Assembly: GCF_036346295.1 (NCBI RefSeq)
Contig: NZ_CP107822.1
Location: 1 to 64,000 of the forward strand
Direction of reading: 5' to 3'
Origin: Streptomyces sp. NBC_00536
GTDB taxonomy: Bacteria > Actinomycetota > Actinomycetes > Streptomycetales > Streptomycetaceae
Length of the DNA: 64,000 bases
Each line of letters starts with the position of its first letter. The first letter of the stretch is position 1. The position numbers and the translations under genes were made by a program. The notes beneath the pieces were generated by a model. That model was not told the DNA's origin and did no database searches. It saw nothing but the letters and a program-made list of their open reading frames with translations. Below are positions 53,613-62,466 of the stretch, piece after piece.

Positions 53613-54173
53613 TTGAAGACCTATGCGGTGCTCGTCACCCCGCAGGACTACCCCCCGGCGCTCATCGGGCCGTTCATCGCCGAGACCAACGCCGAGCGCT
53701 ACGCCGAGCGGATCGGGCCGTTCGAGAGCCGACGCCTGAAAAGCAAGGTCGACGCGTTCGTCGTCGTCGCCAACCCGCGCAGCAAGCACCTGGACCCGCG
53801 GCTGCCCACCGACCCCTGGACCCTGGGCCAGCTCATCGCCGAGGAGGAGGACCAGGATGCCTTCCCCTGCCTGTACGCCCGCCTCCACGCCCAACTCGGA
53901 GACGACGTCGCGGAAAAGGTCTGGTCGCGGGCCACCGGGTGGGAAGGAAACAAGACCTCCGGCCGCGAGCAGCTCCTCGCCTCGGCCGAGGACTGGCGCA
54001 CCCAGCGCCTCGGCGCCGCTCACGCCCTCAAGCGCATCGCCGTGGAGCTGTGGAACGATGGCATGGAGAACGTCCAGGACATCAGGCGTGCGACCGGACT
54101 CTCCCGAACCACGGTCTATGAAGTCCTCCGCGCCGTCGGCATTGATCCCGCCACGCGCGACTCCGAGGAGTGA
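53610..54173 (+). CDS. HTH regulator with C-terminal resolvase-like helix-turn-helix, 187 aa
   Basis: ATG 53610, leaderless. The N-terminal domain MLKTYAVLVTPQDYPPALIG and the central helices are unfamiliar. The C-terminal DIRRATGLSRTTVYEVLRAV (near 160-180) is a clear HTH of the Hin/sigma-region-4 type. Binds presumably the inverted repeat that overlaps its start codon. No catalytic resolvase domain is present. Confidence 0.7.
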   Translation: MLKTYAVLVTPQDYPPALIGPFIAETNAERYAERIGPFESRRLKSKVDAFVVVANPRSKHLDPRLPTDPWTLGQLIAEEEDQDAFPCLYARLHAQLGDDVAEKVWSRATGWEGNKTSGREQLLASAEDWRTQRLGAAHALKRIAVELWNDGMENVQDIRRATGLSRTTVYEVLRAVGIDPATRDSEE

Positions 54174-54295
54174 GGGCCTAGCCGGATCGCAGCCCGTGGA
54201 CGGCTGTTCCCATCCCCCCTGTCGGCATCGTTTGACGACAGGCAGGCGGCGCGTCCAATACCACTTCCTGGACGGTTGTTCGGCGAGCAACGCCC

Positions 54296-54874
54296 CTACG
54301 CGTCCTCGCCGTACTCGGCGACGTAGGCCGCATAGTTCTTCGCGAGGACGGCCAAGCCAGCCTCCGCGGTGAGGTGTTCGACCGAGGCGACGACCGGGAC
54401 CTGCCGGTCCTCGACGGTAGTGGCGATCAGCTCGACCTGGCGGGCCAGCTCGGCGACGACACTGGGCGCCGACTCGACCAGCAGCTTCCCGTCCCGCCAC
54501 GAGAACCGCGGGGCCTGGCCGATGCCGGTGCTGCTGACCTTCGTGGCCAGGAAGCCCACGTGGCTGAACGGGAGGTCCGGGTTCTCGGTCAGCAGCAGAT
54601 AGACCCGCGCGGTGTCCCCCCTGTAACCGATCAAACCGGTACACGGCTTGATCATCCCGTCTGCCCGGGCCGCCACCTCGTAGACCCGGCACTCGGTGCA
54701 GCGGAACAGGTCGGTGCTGCTCTCATACTCGAACTCGTGGCCACCATAGGCATCGTCCGGACCAGGGTCGCTGAGGGCCGGGCCGTCTGCGGTGCGCAGG
54801 GCCTGGGTGTACTTGCCGCCCTGGCGGGCGGCTTCGCGGGCGCGCTGCGCGGCGGTGGACTGCTTCTTCGGCAC
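54296..54874 (-). CDS. Hypothetical protein, 192 aa
   Basis: GTG 54874. The basic N-terminus (PKKQSTAAQRAREAARQGGK) is followed by a region with LFRCTECRVYEVAA (CxxC), a strand-rich centre and helices at the end. The frame stays open far upstream antisense to the next gene; the GTG was chosen where the basic sequence starts and codon bias becomes normal. Function unknown. Confidence 0.55.
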   Translation of the reverse strand: MPKKQSTAAQRAREAARQGGKYTQALRTADGPALSDPGPDDAYGGHEFEYESSTDLFRCTECRVYEVAARADGMIKPCTGLIGYRGDTARVYLLLTENPDLPFSHVGFLATKVSSTGIGQAPRFSWRDGKLLVESAPSVVAELARQVELIATTVEDRQVPVVASVEHLTAEAGLAVLAKNYAAYVAEYGEDA

Positions 54875-55214
54875 GGTCGACTCCAGCCTGGCGGTACTCC
54901 CACGCTGCCCGCCGGCGAATCGAGCCGGGGCGGTCTGCTGCACTCCGCGGGCCCCGGAGGACCTTGGCCGACTTTGCGCCAGGCGGCGTGGGCACCCGGC
55001 ACGGCGGCGAACGGCGGTACGCGTCTGGCCGTGGCTCCACGGTAGGGCACATCGCTGCCAGCAGAACGAGCGGCACGCAGCCGGGGCGAGTGCGACCAAG
55101 GTCGAGCGTGGGCACGTGCTCACAAACAGCGGCCGACGGGACACTCCCCCTCGGCCGCTTCGTCGTCCGATCGGCTGGTTCGTCGAGGACGCCGCCTTTG
55201 GGATACTGGCGGGC
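54875..55214. other. Intergenic region with hairpin
   Basis: No supported gene in 340 bases. A stem AGCGGCCGA (55128-55136) / TCGGCCGCT (55151-55159) followed by TCG lies before the start at 55215. GATACT seven bases before ATG 55215 could be a leaderless -10. Confidence 0.4.
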
Positions 55215-56759
55215 ATGTCCGGCATCACCGATGGCCCGAGTTCCACCCCGACTCCGCAGGACGTCGCTCTCGCCGAGCAGCTCGTCGCTCTGACGGGAGA
55301 AGCCTTGTCCGGGGCGACGCCCCTCACAGCCGAGCTGATCCGCGCCCACAACTCGCACATCGCCCTGCTGGACCGGCAGGCCCCCGTGGTCGCGGCGGTG
55401 CTGAGCATGTGCCGCGCGGCCGCGGAGCGCTGGCAGGCCAACGGCTTCGGGCACTTCAGCGTCGCCCGCTCCCTGCCGTCGATGGACGCGGCACTGACCA
55501 GCCTGGTCCAGGCCGCCGTCGACGGCGATGCCGACGCACAGCTGACCGAACGGGTACGGCGGGCCTGCGCGGCCTCTCCCGATGACGCCAGCAGGTTGAT
55601 CGCGATCAGCTCCGGTGTGCACGCGATCCTCGAAGCAGGGCCCAGCCGCTTCCCCGCCACGGCGGCCATCGAACCGATCGAGCCGAAACGCCTGCCCGAC
55701 CTGCGTGCCCGGCTCATTGCGGCGCAGCAGGGCAAGAATGCCGTCAACCGGCTCGCTCGCGCGCTCTTGGAGAACTCAGGAACCCTCGTGCCGTTTGTGG
55801 ACTCCCCAGACGACGCGGCCCGGGTGCTGCTCGCCCAGGAGAACAATCGGCTCGCCAAAGCGCGGCTGTACCACGTTGATGAAGAGATGACCGAGGCCGC
55901 GATCCGCAAGGCGGAGCGTGGTCGCAAGGGGCCGCTGGCCCTGCACCGGGTGCCTTCCGAGTACGGGCTTATCGCCTTCGGGAAGCCGCTGGTGCGGACC
56001 GTGCTGGACGACGGAGAACGGCCGGCGGACGTGGTCGCGGTGTCCTGGGGGCCATGGGCCGCGGACTTCGCGCACGCGCCCAAGCACATCCAGCCGACCT
56101 CGGTGGCCGGGCCGCGGCAGCCGTTCTGGGGCTACTTCGGGCTGGACGAGGGCGTGCAGTACGTCGAGCCCGTCGACGGCCGTGAGCATCCGGCATGGTG
56201 GTTGACCCTTTGGACCCGCCCCCGCCACGCCATCCCCGGCACACCGCCTCTGCTGGCTGACAACGAGACCACGGTCGGCGCCTCCCAGTCCCTGGAACCG
56301 ATGCTGCTGGGCACCACCGACGAGATCAGCCACGTCGTCTACGCGTGCTGGGACTTCATCACCCAGGAGCAGGTCACCAAGCGCCCGATCGCAGAGCAGC
56401 GCGTCCAGGAACGCAAGCCCACTGACCTGCGCCGCGACCGGCGCAAAGGAGTCGAGGACGACTCCGCAGTCCACCTCATCACGCTCCGGGGCCGCCGCCC
56501 CCAACCTGCTGTATCGGCCCCGGCCGCACCCGTGCCGGGCGGGCGAACGTTGGACTACCGGCAGGTGATCGCGGAGTACGACCGCTCCCACTGCATGAAC
56601 CCCAGGCTGCACCGGGACGACCCCGACAAGAAGCTCCACCACCACGAGGAGATCACCGTGGTCGAATACGTACGCGGTCCCGACGGTGCCCCGCTACGCC
56701 CGACCAAGGAGTCCCGCACCGTTCACCAGCTCACGGCTGAAGGAGACGGACGGCCCTAA
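55215..56759 (+). CDS. Large hypothetical protein, 514 aa
   Basis: ATG 55215. Residues 1-200 are helical (QDVALAEQLVALTGEALSGA; ENNRLAKARLYHVDEEMTEA). The centre is rich in Trp and Pro (VVAVSWGPWAADFAHAPKHI; QPFWGYFGLDEGVQYVEPVD; PAWWLTLWTRPRHAIPG), and the tail is charged with a His cluster (DKKLHHHEEITVVEYVRG). No P-loop, HTH or membrane segment was found. The strand-heavy centre looks like a folded enzyme or binding domain that I do not recognise. Confidence 0.6.
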   Translation: MSGITDGPSSTPTPQDVALAEQLVALTGEALSGATPLTAELIRAHNSHIALLDRQAPVVAAVLSMCRAAAERWQANGFGHFSVARSLPSMDAALTSLVQAAVDGDADAQLTERVRRACAASPDDASRLIAISSGVHAILEAGPSRFPATAAIEPIEPKRLPDLRARLIAAQQGKNAVNRLARALLENSGTLVPFVDSPDDAARVLLAQENNRLAKARLYHVDEEMTEAAIRKAERGRKGPLALHRVPSEYGLIAFGKPLVRTVLDDGERPADVVAVSWGPWAADFAHAPKHIQPTSVAGPRQPFWGYFGLDEGVQYVEPVDGREHPAWWLTLWTRPRHAIPGTPPLLADNETTVGASQSLEPMLLGTTDEISHVVYACWDFITQEQVTKRPIAEQRVQERKPTDLRRDRRKGVEDDSAVHLITLRGRRPQPAVSAPAAPVPGGRTLDYRQVIAEYDRSHCMNPRLHRDDPDKKLHHHEEITVVEYVRGPDGAPLRPTKESRTVHQLTAEGDGRP

Positions 56760-57238
56760 CGCCGCGGCGGCAGTCCGCACGGTCCCTCGTGGAAGGAGAA
56801 CTGCGGGCAGGGGCGGCCGACCCGGTCGATCCACCGCGAGCAGCGGCTCCTGAAGAGATCGCTCTCCGGGATGTGCCAGAGCGACTCGTCCAGCTCGCGC
56901 TCGTACGCGGAGCGCTGCTCGTCGGTACGGACGACATCGTCCGTACCGAGGCTCAGCTCCTCGCCGGTGTCGAAGACGACGTGGTACGGAAACGGGGTGA
57001 CGTACCGCCGGACCCGGACCAACCGGCCGAGGGCGCCGGCGGGCACGTCGTACGGGACGCGGTAGTCCTCGCCCTCCGCCTCCAGCTCCTCGTCGATGTA
57101 CGACCCGCGCAGCCGACGGGCAGCCTTCACGCGGTCGCCGTCCCGCAGGGTCAGGGATCCGGTCCGGACCCTGCGGACGATCTCCAGCCGGTCCTCCAGT
57201 GAGAGCGCGCCGAGGACATCGTCGAGCCGTGGTGTCAT
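56756..57238 (-). CDS. Hypothetical protein, 160 aa
   Basis: ATG 57238 with TACCGT seven bases upstream (leaderless-type). An in-frame ATG at 57331 behind GGAAGGA would add 31 Arg/Thr-rich residues and cannot be excluded. The protein has a helical N-terminus (DDVLGALSLEDRLEIVRRVR), a strand-rich middle (RVRRYVTPFPYHVVFDTGEE) and three Cys near the end (SRCSRWIDRVGRPCPQ...GPCGLPP). Function unknown. Confidence 0.6.
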   Translation of the reverse strand: MTPRLDDVLGALSLEDRLEIVRRVRTGSLTLRDGDRVKAARRLRGSYIDEELEAEGEDYRVPYDVPAGALGRLVRVRRYVTPFPYHVVFDTGEELSLGTDDVVRTDEQRSAYERELDESLWHIPESDLFRSRCSRWIDRVGRPCPQFSFHEGPCGLPPRR

Positions 57239-57483
57239 TGCGCCCACGGTAGAGGGGAGTCGACCGCCCCGAAGCCGGACGGCCAGGCTCGTACTCCTCG
57301 TGGGGGTCAGGGTGAACAGGCGGGTGTTCATGTCGGGGAATCCTTCCGGGTGATCCTCTGCCTGCTGTTCCGGAACGCCCCGGACCGGCTGCCTACGGCT
57401 GTCTCACCAGGCCGCGCCGGGTGAAGTGGCGAAGGCCAAGCCGGGTTTGACGTCCCGCAACACGGGACCGCCATCACCATTTT

Positions 57484-57524
57484 CCGTAAGGATGCTTACG
57501 GGGAATCCGTAAGGGTGCTTACAT
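57484..57524. promoter_or_regulatory. Two CCGTAAG operators
   Basis: CCGTAAG-GATG-CTTACGG (57484-57501) and CCGTAAG-GGTG-CTTACAT (57507-57524), spaced 23 bases. TACATT at the end of the second, six bases before ATG 57532, serves as a -10. Classic layout for an autoregulating antitoxin-like protein. Confidence 0.78.
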
Positions 57525-57531
57525 TGCTGGC

Positions 57532-58179
57532 ATGACATCCACGAGCCCGTCAGCAGGATCCGAACCGGCGTCGACGCCGTCCGCGTACCGGGAGTTGGTG
57601 CTCCAGTGGGGCCAGCCGCTCGGTATCGAGGAGGCCCGCGCCCGGTGGGGGCAGGTGGTCGCGGCCGCCGAGGAGGGGGCCATCACGCTGGTCACGGCCG
57701 AGAGCCGCGGGTACCGGGAGTGGGCCGCGGTTGTGCCGGTGCGCGAGGTCGTCGAGGCGGGCCGCTGCCCGGTGTGGTCGCTGAGCGAGGCGCGGCCCAA
57801 GCTGGGCGATCTGGTCGCGGACGCGACCCGGGTGCCCGAGGCTGCCGCGCAGGTCCTCACCCGGCACCGCCGTCCGGTCGCCGCCGTGGTCGCCGCGGTC
57901 ACCCTCGTACACCGTCCCAAAGCCGGTGAGCGTATAGACGTGGACCGGCTGCTGAGGAGCGGCGGCACCGTCGTCCTGGGCTTCGATCCGGGTCAAGACG
58001 GTGCGGTCGACGACCACGGGGATCTCCTCCATGAGCCGGAGGACCCCCGCTACACCGCCGTGGCCCGGGCGTCCGACGGCCGGGAGATCGGCCAGGGGGC
58101 GGGCGACAGCATCGCGGACGCCCTGCTGCGCCTGTGGCAGCCCCCCGCGCACCTGTACTCCGACGAACCCCCCTTCTGA
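57532..58179 (+). CDS. Tandem Phd/YefM-like antitoxin-family protein, 215 aa
   Basis: ATG 57532, leaderless. Two successive Phd-like units: GIEEARARWGQVVAAAEEGA..REWAAVVPV (about 25-70) and SLSEARPKLGDLVADATRVP..HRRPVAAVVAA (about 84-125). Each shows the S/G-x-x-x-A-R-x-x-x-x-x-L-V-x-x-A start. The C-terminal 75 residues are acidic and end in a separate small domain (YTAVARASDGREIGQGAGDS). No toxin gene is adjacent, so it may be an orphan regulator. Doubling the DNA-binding fold in one chain fits the two operators. Confidence 0.75.
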   Translation: MTSTSPSAGSEPASTPSAYRELVLQWGQPLGIEEARARWGQVVAAAEEGAITLVTAESRGYREWAAVVPVREVVEAGRCPVWSLSEARPKLGDLVADATRVPEAAAQVLTRHRRPVAAVVAAVTLVHRPKAGERIDVDRLLRSGGTVVLGFDPGQDGAVDDHGDLLHEPEDPRYTAVARASDGREIGQGAGDSIADALLRLWQPPAHLYSDEPPF

Positions 58180-58312
58180 CCCCTTCCCGTCTCATCCGAC
58201 AGTCCCCACCACGCCACCTGCACCCAAGGTGCCAGGCCCCGGTGCCGACCGGCGCGAACGGCAGGCACCACCCACGACCTGACCGCGCCGGGCGGTACCG
58301 GGGGGAGCGGGG

Positions 58313-58341
58313 GTCCGGGGGCCGGCGAAGGCCCCCGGGAC
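58313..58341. terminator. Hairpin in 58180-58436 spacer
   Basis: GTCCGGGGGCC pairs with GGCCCCCGGGAC (one bulge) around GGCGAA. It lies between the Phd-like gene and the exonuclease gene; the spacer holds no other feature I can support. Confidence 0.5.
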
Positions 58342-58436
58342 CACCGGCCCCAGCCACGGATCCGGCCCACAGAGCAGCAGGCGCCCCGCAACGGGCGCCA
58401 CTCGTCCACCGATTCGCAGACCACGGAGGTACACCG

Positions 58437-59939
58437 ATGACGGACACCACCACGACGGCAGAGGCGACCGTCCCGGAGCAGGCCGCGCCGCCGGAGGCGA
58501 CGACGTGGCCGGAGGCCTTGGGCGCCACCCGGATCGCCGCCATGCTGGCCGAGCTCACCGGGGAGCCGGTCCGCAGCGCGGACGTCACCACGCTCGTCCA
58601 GCAGGAACACCTGGTGGAGGTCGACTCGTACAAGGGTTGGCCGATGTTCTCGACCGAGACGGCGCGCGAGCTCGATGTCGAGCTGATCCGTGCGATCGTC
58701 GCCAAGCGGGTGGCCTGGCAGGAGGCGACCCTGCCCCGGGACGAGGCGGCGGCGCGGATCGGGTGGCACTGGAGCGACATCGCCCGCATGGGCCGCGCGG
58801 GCCGCATCACCACCGGCCCTGACGAGCGGTACTTGATCGCCGACCTGGACAGGCTCGCCGTGGAGGCCGACGGCGAGCAGTACATCACCGCGCAGGCGGC
58901 CTGCGACATCCTGGAGATTAGGCCCGCCGACTGGCGGTACGTGGAGGCGGCCGGTTGGATCGAGCCCGCCGAGACCTACGAGAAGGAGGTAGGTCGGCGG
59001 CGGTCCGTGACCGTGGCGCTGTTCCGTCTCGGGGACGTCCGGGACCTGCGGGACATGCCCGGGGTGGACTGGGAGTCCGCCCGCGGTCTGGGCAAGGGGG
59101 TGCGGTCGCCGCTGCGCGAGTACGCCAAGCTCGCGCCCACTCGTGCCGCCACGATGAAGGGCTTCGCGCAGGAGCTCGCCGACCGGTACGGCACCACGGT
59201 ATGGGCGTGGCACTCCCCGTACTCGGGGAGTTGGGAGCTGGATTGGGTGCGTACCGAGGACGGCCCGACGAAGGAGACCGTCCGCGACGAGCTCGCCACC
59301 CACCCGGTCGTCGGCTCCTACGCCGACGAGATCACCCTGTGTCCGGCCTGGGGCCGGATCACCCGCCGGGCCCGGCAGCTCCTGGAGCCGGGCGCCGCGG
59401 TCATCCTGGACACCGAGACCACCGACCTCTACGGGCAGACGATCGAGCTCGCTGTCGTGGACGCGGCCACCGGCAAGGTTCTCCAGGACACTCTGGTGAA
59501 GCCCACGGTGCCGATCACCGAGGGCGCCCGGCATGTGCACGGCATCTCCGACGCCGACGTGAAAAACGCGAGGCCCTTCGAGAAGATCCTTCCGCGCCTG
59601 CGGAAGGTGACCAAGGGCCGGGTCATTTGTGCCTACAACTCCGAGTTCGACCGCTCCGTGATCCTCGGCGACGTCCGGCGGGCCGAGAAGAAGCCGCTGC
59701 ACCTGGAGCCGTACGAGTCCTGGTACTGCCTCATGGAGGCGTACGCCTCGTGGCTCGGTTCGAACCGGTGGCTGCGGCTCGGCGGCGGCCATCGTGCGGC
59801 CGGGGACTGCCTCGCAGCCCGGGGCGTCCTGATCGAAATGTCGAAGGGCCGGGGCAGCGAGTTCACCCCGCAGCCGGCGGGCCCGGGCGATCCCGTCGCC
59901 GGACCGCCCGCGGGTACCGCGCTCGCGACCGTCTCCTGA
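58437..59939 (+). CDS. DnaQ-like DEDDh 3'-5' exonuclease with N-terminal extension
   Basis: 500 aa, ATG 58437 with ACGGAGG. About 300 N-terminal residues form helical and HTH-like segments (ATRIAAMLAELTGEPVRSAD; LPRDEAAARIGWHWSDIARM; ITAQAACDILEIRPADWRYV) resembling repeated excisionase-type modules. The exonuclease domain follows: AAVILDTETTDLYGQTIELA (DxE, about 325), HVHGISDADVKNARPF, CAYNSEFDRSVI (third acidic site), GGGHRAAGDCLAA (H and D). Probably a DNA-binding, DNA-degrading or proofreading factor of the element. Confidence 0.85.
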   Translation: MTDTTTTAEATVPEQAAPPEATTWPEALGATRIAAMLAELTGEPVRSADVTTLVQQEHLVEVDSYKGWPMFSTETARELDVELIRAIVAKRVAWQEATLPRDEAAARIGWHWSDIARMGRAGRITTGPDERYLIADLDRLAVEADGEQYITAQAACDILEIRPADWRYVEAAGWIEPAETYEKEVGRRRSVTVALFRLGDVRDLRDMPGVDWESARGLGKGVRSPLREYAKLAPTRAATMKGFAQELADRYGTTVWAWHSPYSGSWELDWVRTEDGPTKETVRDELATHPVVGSYADEITLCPAWGRITRRARQLLEPGAAVILDTETTDLYGQTIELAVVDAATGKVLQDTLVKPTVPITEGARHVHGISDADVKNARPFEKILPRLRKVTKGRVICAYNSEFDRSVILGDVRRAEKKPLHLEPYESWYCLMEAYASWLGSNRWLRLGGGHRAAGDCLAARGVLIEMSKGRGSEFTPQPAGPGDPVAGPPAGTALATVS

Positions 59940-59976
59940 CGCTCCGCTCCCCACGCCCCCTTCGGGGCGGGTGCTC

Positions 59977-60006
59977 GAGGAACGCCCCACCCGAGTGGGC
60001 GTCCTC
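59977..60006. terminator. Hairpin after exonuclease gene
   Basis: GAGGA-(A)-CGCCC paired with GGGCG-TCCTC, and a smaller GCCCC-CTTC-GGGGC stem just before it. The 59940-60142 spacer contains no gene. Confidence 0.5.
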
Positions 60007-60142
60007 GGCCCCGTATCGAAGGGGGCGTGCCTCGTGCACCCTCACGCCGCCGCCGAGGCATCGTCGACACCAGCCAGCCCCTACGAGCCGGGCTGTGGGA
60101 TCTTCCCCCTCGTGCCTCTGCTGCTCTGCGAGGATCTCCGCC

Positions 60143-60961
60143 ATGAGACTGAAGCCCGGCTACACCCTGGACATCGCCGAGAAGGACCTCGCAGCCGCCC
60201 TCGTGAAGTGGCAGAACCTTCACGACAACCAGGACCAGCTGTGGACCAAGTACTTCCAGACGGTCACTGACACCCACACCCAGCTCTCCCAGGCGCTGAC
60301 CGATCCCGATCTCGGAGCAGGTCTCTACGAGGGCCAGTACTGGCAGCTGGCGACGACCGCAGGCGCCTCCCCCATGCTGCACGGAACCCTGGTGCGCGAG
60401 GTACGGCGGCAGATCGCGGCCATCGAGGGGGCCCAGGAGCAGGTGAAGCAGCTGCGCCTGTACGCAGAGCGGCCCGGGGTGGCGATCGTCTACGACACCA
60501 ACGCCCTGAACCACTGGTCCCGGCCGGACGAGGTGAAGTGGACCGAGGTGCTGCGCGAGAACGGCCTTGAGGGGAAGTTGGCCCGGCTCGTCATACCGCT
60601 CGTCGTGATTGACGAGCTCGATCAGCAGAAGAGCGGGACCAACCCCCTGAGCGAGAAGGCCGCCAAGGCGATCCGCTTCCTGGAGAAGGCCCTGGAGGAC
60701 ACCGCTCCCGGTCAGGCCGTGGAAGTGCGGTCCGACGCGACGCTGGAGGTCCGCCTCGATCCGCCGGGGCATCGGCGAGGCGACCCGGACATGGAGATCC
60801 TTCTGTGCGCTGCCGAGCTCGATCAGCTCGGCGTGCAGACCCGGGTGCTGAGCAACGACTTCGGCCTGCACCTGCGTGCCCGGAGCATGAGCCTGGTCCC
60901 GATGAGGCTGCCTCAGACCCAGCAGCGGAAGGTACCCCCGGCGCCCGCCCCCAAGGCATAG
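60143..60961 (+). CDS. PIN-domain protein with helical N-terminus, 272 aa
   Basis: ATG 60143. The first 110 residues are a helical domain (NLHDNQDQLWTKYFQTVTDT). The PIN fold follows: VAIVYDTNALNHW (first Asp), VIPLVVIDELDQQKSG (Glu), GDPDMEILLCAAEL (Asp) and TRVLSNDFGLHLRARSM (Asp). All acidic positions expected of a metal-dependent ribonuclease are present. PIN proteins are often VapC-type toxins but these are shorter; this long form without an adjacent antitoxin is more like a stand-alone nuclease. Confidence 0.82.
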   Translation: MRLKPGYTLDIAEKDLAAALVKWQNLHDNQDQLWTKYFQTVTDTHTQLSQALTDPDLGAGLYEGQYWQLATTAGASPMLHGTLVREVRRQIAAIEGAQEQVKQLRLYAERPGVAIVYDTNALNHWSRPDEVKWTEVLRENGLEGKLARLVIPLVVIDELDQQKSGTNPLSEKAAKAIRFLEKALEDTAPGQAVEVRSDATLEVRLDPPGHRRGDPDMEILLCAAELDQLGVQTRVLSNDFGLHLRARSMSLVPMRLPQTQQRKVPPAPAPKA

Positions 60962-61052
60962 CGGACCTCTTGGCCGGGGCCCCAACTGGACGCCGGGCAA
61001 CACGTATTCTCCGACGTGATCTTTCCCGCCTGTCCGACCGAGTGAGGTACCT

Positions 61053-62333
61053 GTGCGTGCTCCTGTCCGGCCGCTCGTTCTCGCCCTATCCCTGACCGCT
61101 GGTCTCGTCGCCGGGTGCGGTCCGGCGGCCGATGACGCCAAGCCGAGCAGCACGCCCCCGCCCGCGGCCAGCTCACCGGCTCCGTCCTCGGAGCCGAAGC
61201 TGGTAGCGCACGACCCGCCCAACTGGTTCGACACCCGCGGCAAGGTGCTGCTCCCCGAGGTGGCCACGACGGGCCGGACCAACCTCGCGGGCCAGGTCCG
61301 CGGCGGCGGCACCGACCTGCCCGTCCTCCTGCACGACACGGTGGCCTACGTCGCCTCCCCCACCGGGGTACAGGTCGTCGATCTCGCCACCGGCCGCACC
61401 GTGGGCGAGGAAGCGGCCCGGGGCGAGGCTCTGCGCAGCGGCACCGAGGGCTTCACCCTGCCACCGGTCCTGGCCGGCAGTGAGGTTCTGATCCCGGCCC
61501 TGATGACGACGCCCGCCACTGGCACGTACGCCGCCGGGGCGGTGGTCGAGGTGATCGCCGTCGGTACGGCGGCCCCGTACAAGGCCGCCTGGCGGGCCGC
61601 GGTCAAGTTGCCCGAGTGGGCGACGAAGTCCGGCAAGATCAAGGTTGCGGCCGTCGGAGCGCTGGACGGTACGGCCGTGGTCACCGTGGTGGGCGACGAC
61701 GCCTCGGTGTCGTACGGCATCGACACGACGGCGCACTCCTTGCGGTGGACCGCTCCCGGTGTGAAGGCCGTCGCGGTGGGCACGGGGATGGTCTCCGGTC
61801 TGCTGGACGGTGAGCCCCTCACGCCTGTCCCGGTCGGCGTCGACCTTGCCACCGGCGCCGAGAAGTGGCGGGGGGTGGCCACGTACGCCGCGGATATGGA
61901 GGCGGCCGGTCCCCTCACGGTCCGGGTTGCAGGTCAGCTGCCTGACGGCTCGAAGGTGGACCAGCTGCTGGACATGACCAGCGGACGGCTCCGTGCTGCC
62001 ATGCCCCCGGGGCTGGAGTCGACGACGTGCACCTACGACCAGATCCGCACGCTGGTGTGCGCGAGCTCCTCCGCGGTCGCCGCGGTGGACCCGGCCACCG
62101 GGCAGTCCCTGTGGGCGCTCAAGGCCGGCGAGGGAGACCGCCAGGCCCCGAGGGTGACTGCGGTCTGGCACGGGCGGGTCTACGGCCGGGGCGTGGGCGG
62201 CCCCGTTGCGCTGGACGCGCGGACCGGCGCGGACATGCCCACGAGGCCCGAAGCCGCGCCCCTTCTCGTCAATTCCTTCGTCGGGCTGGTGCTGGAGGAC
62301 AACCGGCTGTCGAGCTACCCGGCGGGCGGCTGA
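61053..62333 (+). CDS. Lipoprotein with PQQ-like beta-propeller, 426 aa
   Basis: GTG 61053 with GTGAGG. The signal peptide ends in a lipobox, LTAGLVAGC, giving a lipid-anchored Cys near residue 22, followed by a Pro/Ser linker. The mature part contains repeated blade motifs of the type VYVASPTGVQVVDLATGRTV, VGVDLATGAEKWRG, AAVDPATGQSLWAL and VALDARTGADMP, typical of WD40/PQQ-like propellers. Located on the outer face of the membrane. Binding partner unknown; not obviously tied to transfer. Confidence 0.85.
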   Translation: MRAPVRPLVLALSLTAGLVAGCGPAADDAKPSSTPPPAASSPAPSSEPKLVAHDPPNWFDTRGKVLLPEVATTGRTNLAGQVRGGGTDLPVLLHDTVAYVASPTGVQVVDLATGRTVGEEAARGEALRSGTEGFTLPPVLAGSEVLIPALMTTPATGTYAAGAVVEVIAVGTAAPYKAAWRAAVKLPEWATKSGKIKVAAVGALDGTAVVTVVGDDASVSYGIDTTAHSLRWTAPGVKAVAVGTGMVSGLLDGEPLTPVPVGVDLATGAEKWRGVATYAADMEAAGPLTVRVAGQLPDGSKVDQLLDMTSGRLRAAMPPGLESTTCTYDQIRTLVCASSSAVAAVDPATGQSLWALKAGEGDRQAPRVTAVWHGRVYGRGVGGPVALDARTGADMPTRPEAAPLLVNSFVGLVLEDNRLSSYPAGG

Positions 62334-62351
62334 ATCGTCCCGGTCTCGCCC

Positions 62352-62390
62352 GCGAGCCCGTGTGTGCCCGTCGGTCGCGCCCGGGCTCGC
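62352..62390. terminator. Hairpin after lipoprotein gene
   Basis: GCGAGCCCG (62352-62360) and CGGGCTCGC (62382-62390) enclose 21 bases, 19 bases after the lipoprotein stop. Confidence 0.6.
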
Positions 62391-62454
62391 GCCTTCCCGC
62401 CGGGTTTCCGGGGTGGAGGGCTGTGGAGGTGATGTCCGCGAAGCGGGACCCGAG

Positions 62455-62466
62455 TTGTGTACACAA
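62455..62466. promoter_or_regulatory. TTGTGTACACAA palindrome at start codon
   Basis: Perfect 12-bp palindrome whose last A is the first base of ATG 62466. Direct overlap with the start and presumed promoter suggests self-repression by the Phd-like product. Confidence 0.65.

Noticed and set aside
54875..56089. Upstream extension of the leftward 192-aa gene to 597 codons
   Set aside because: Antisense to the 514-aa gene, Ser/Arg-rich, and lacks codon bias.
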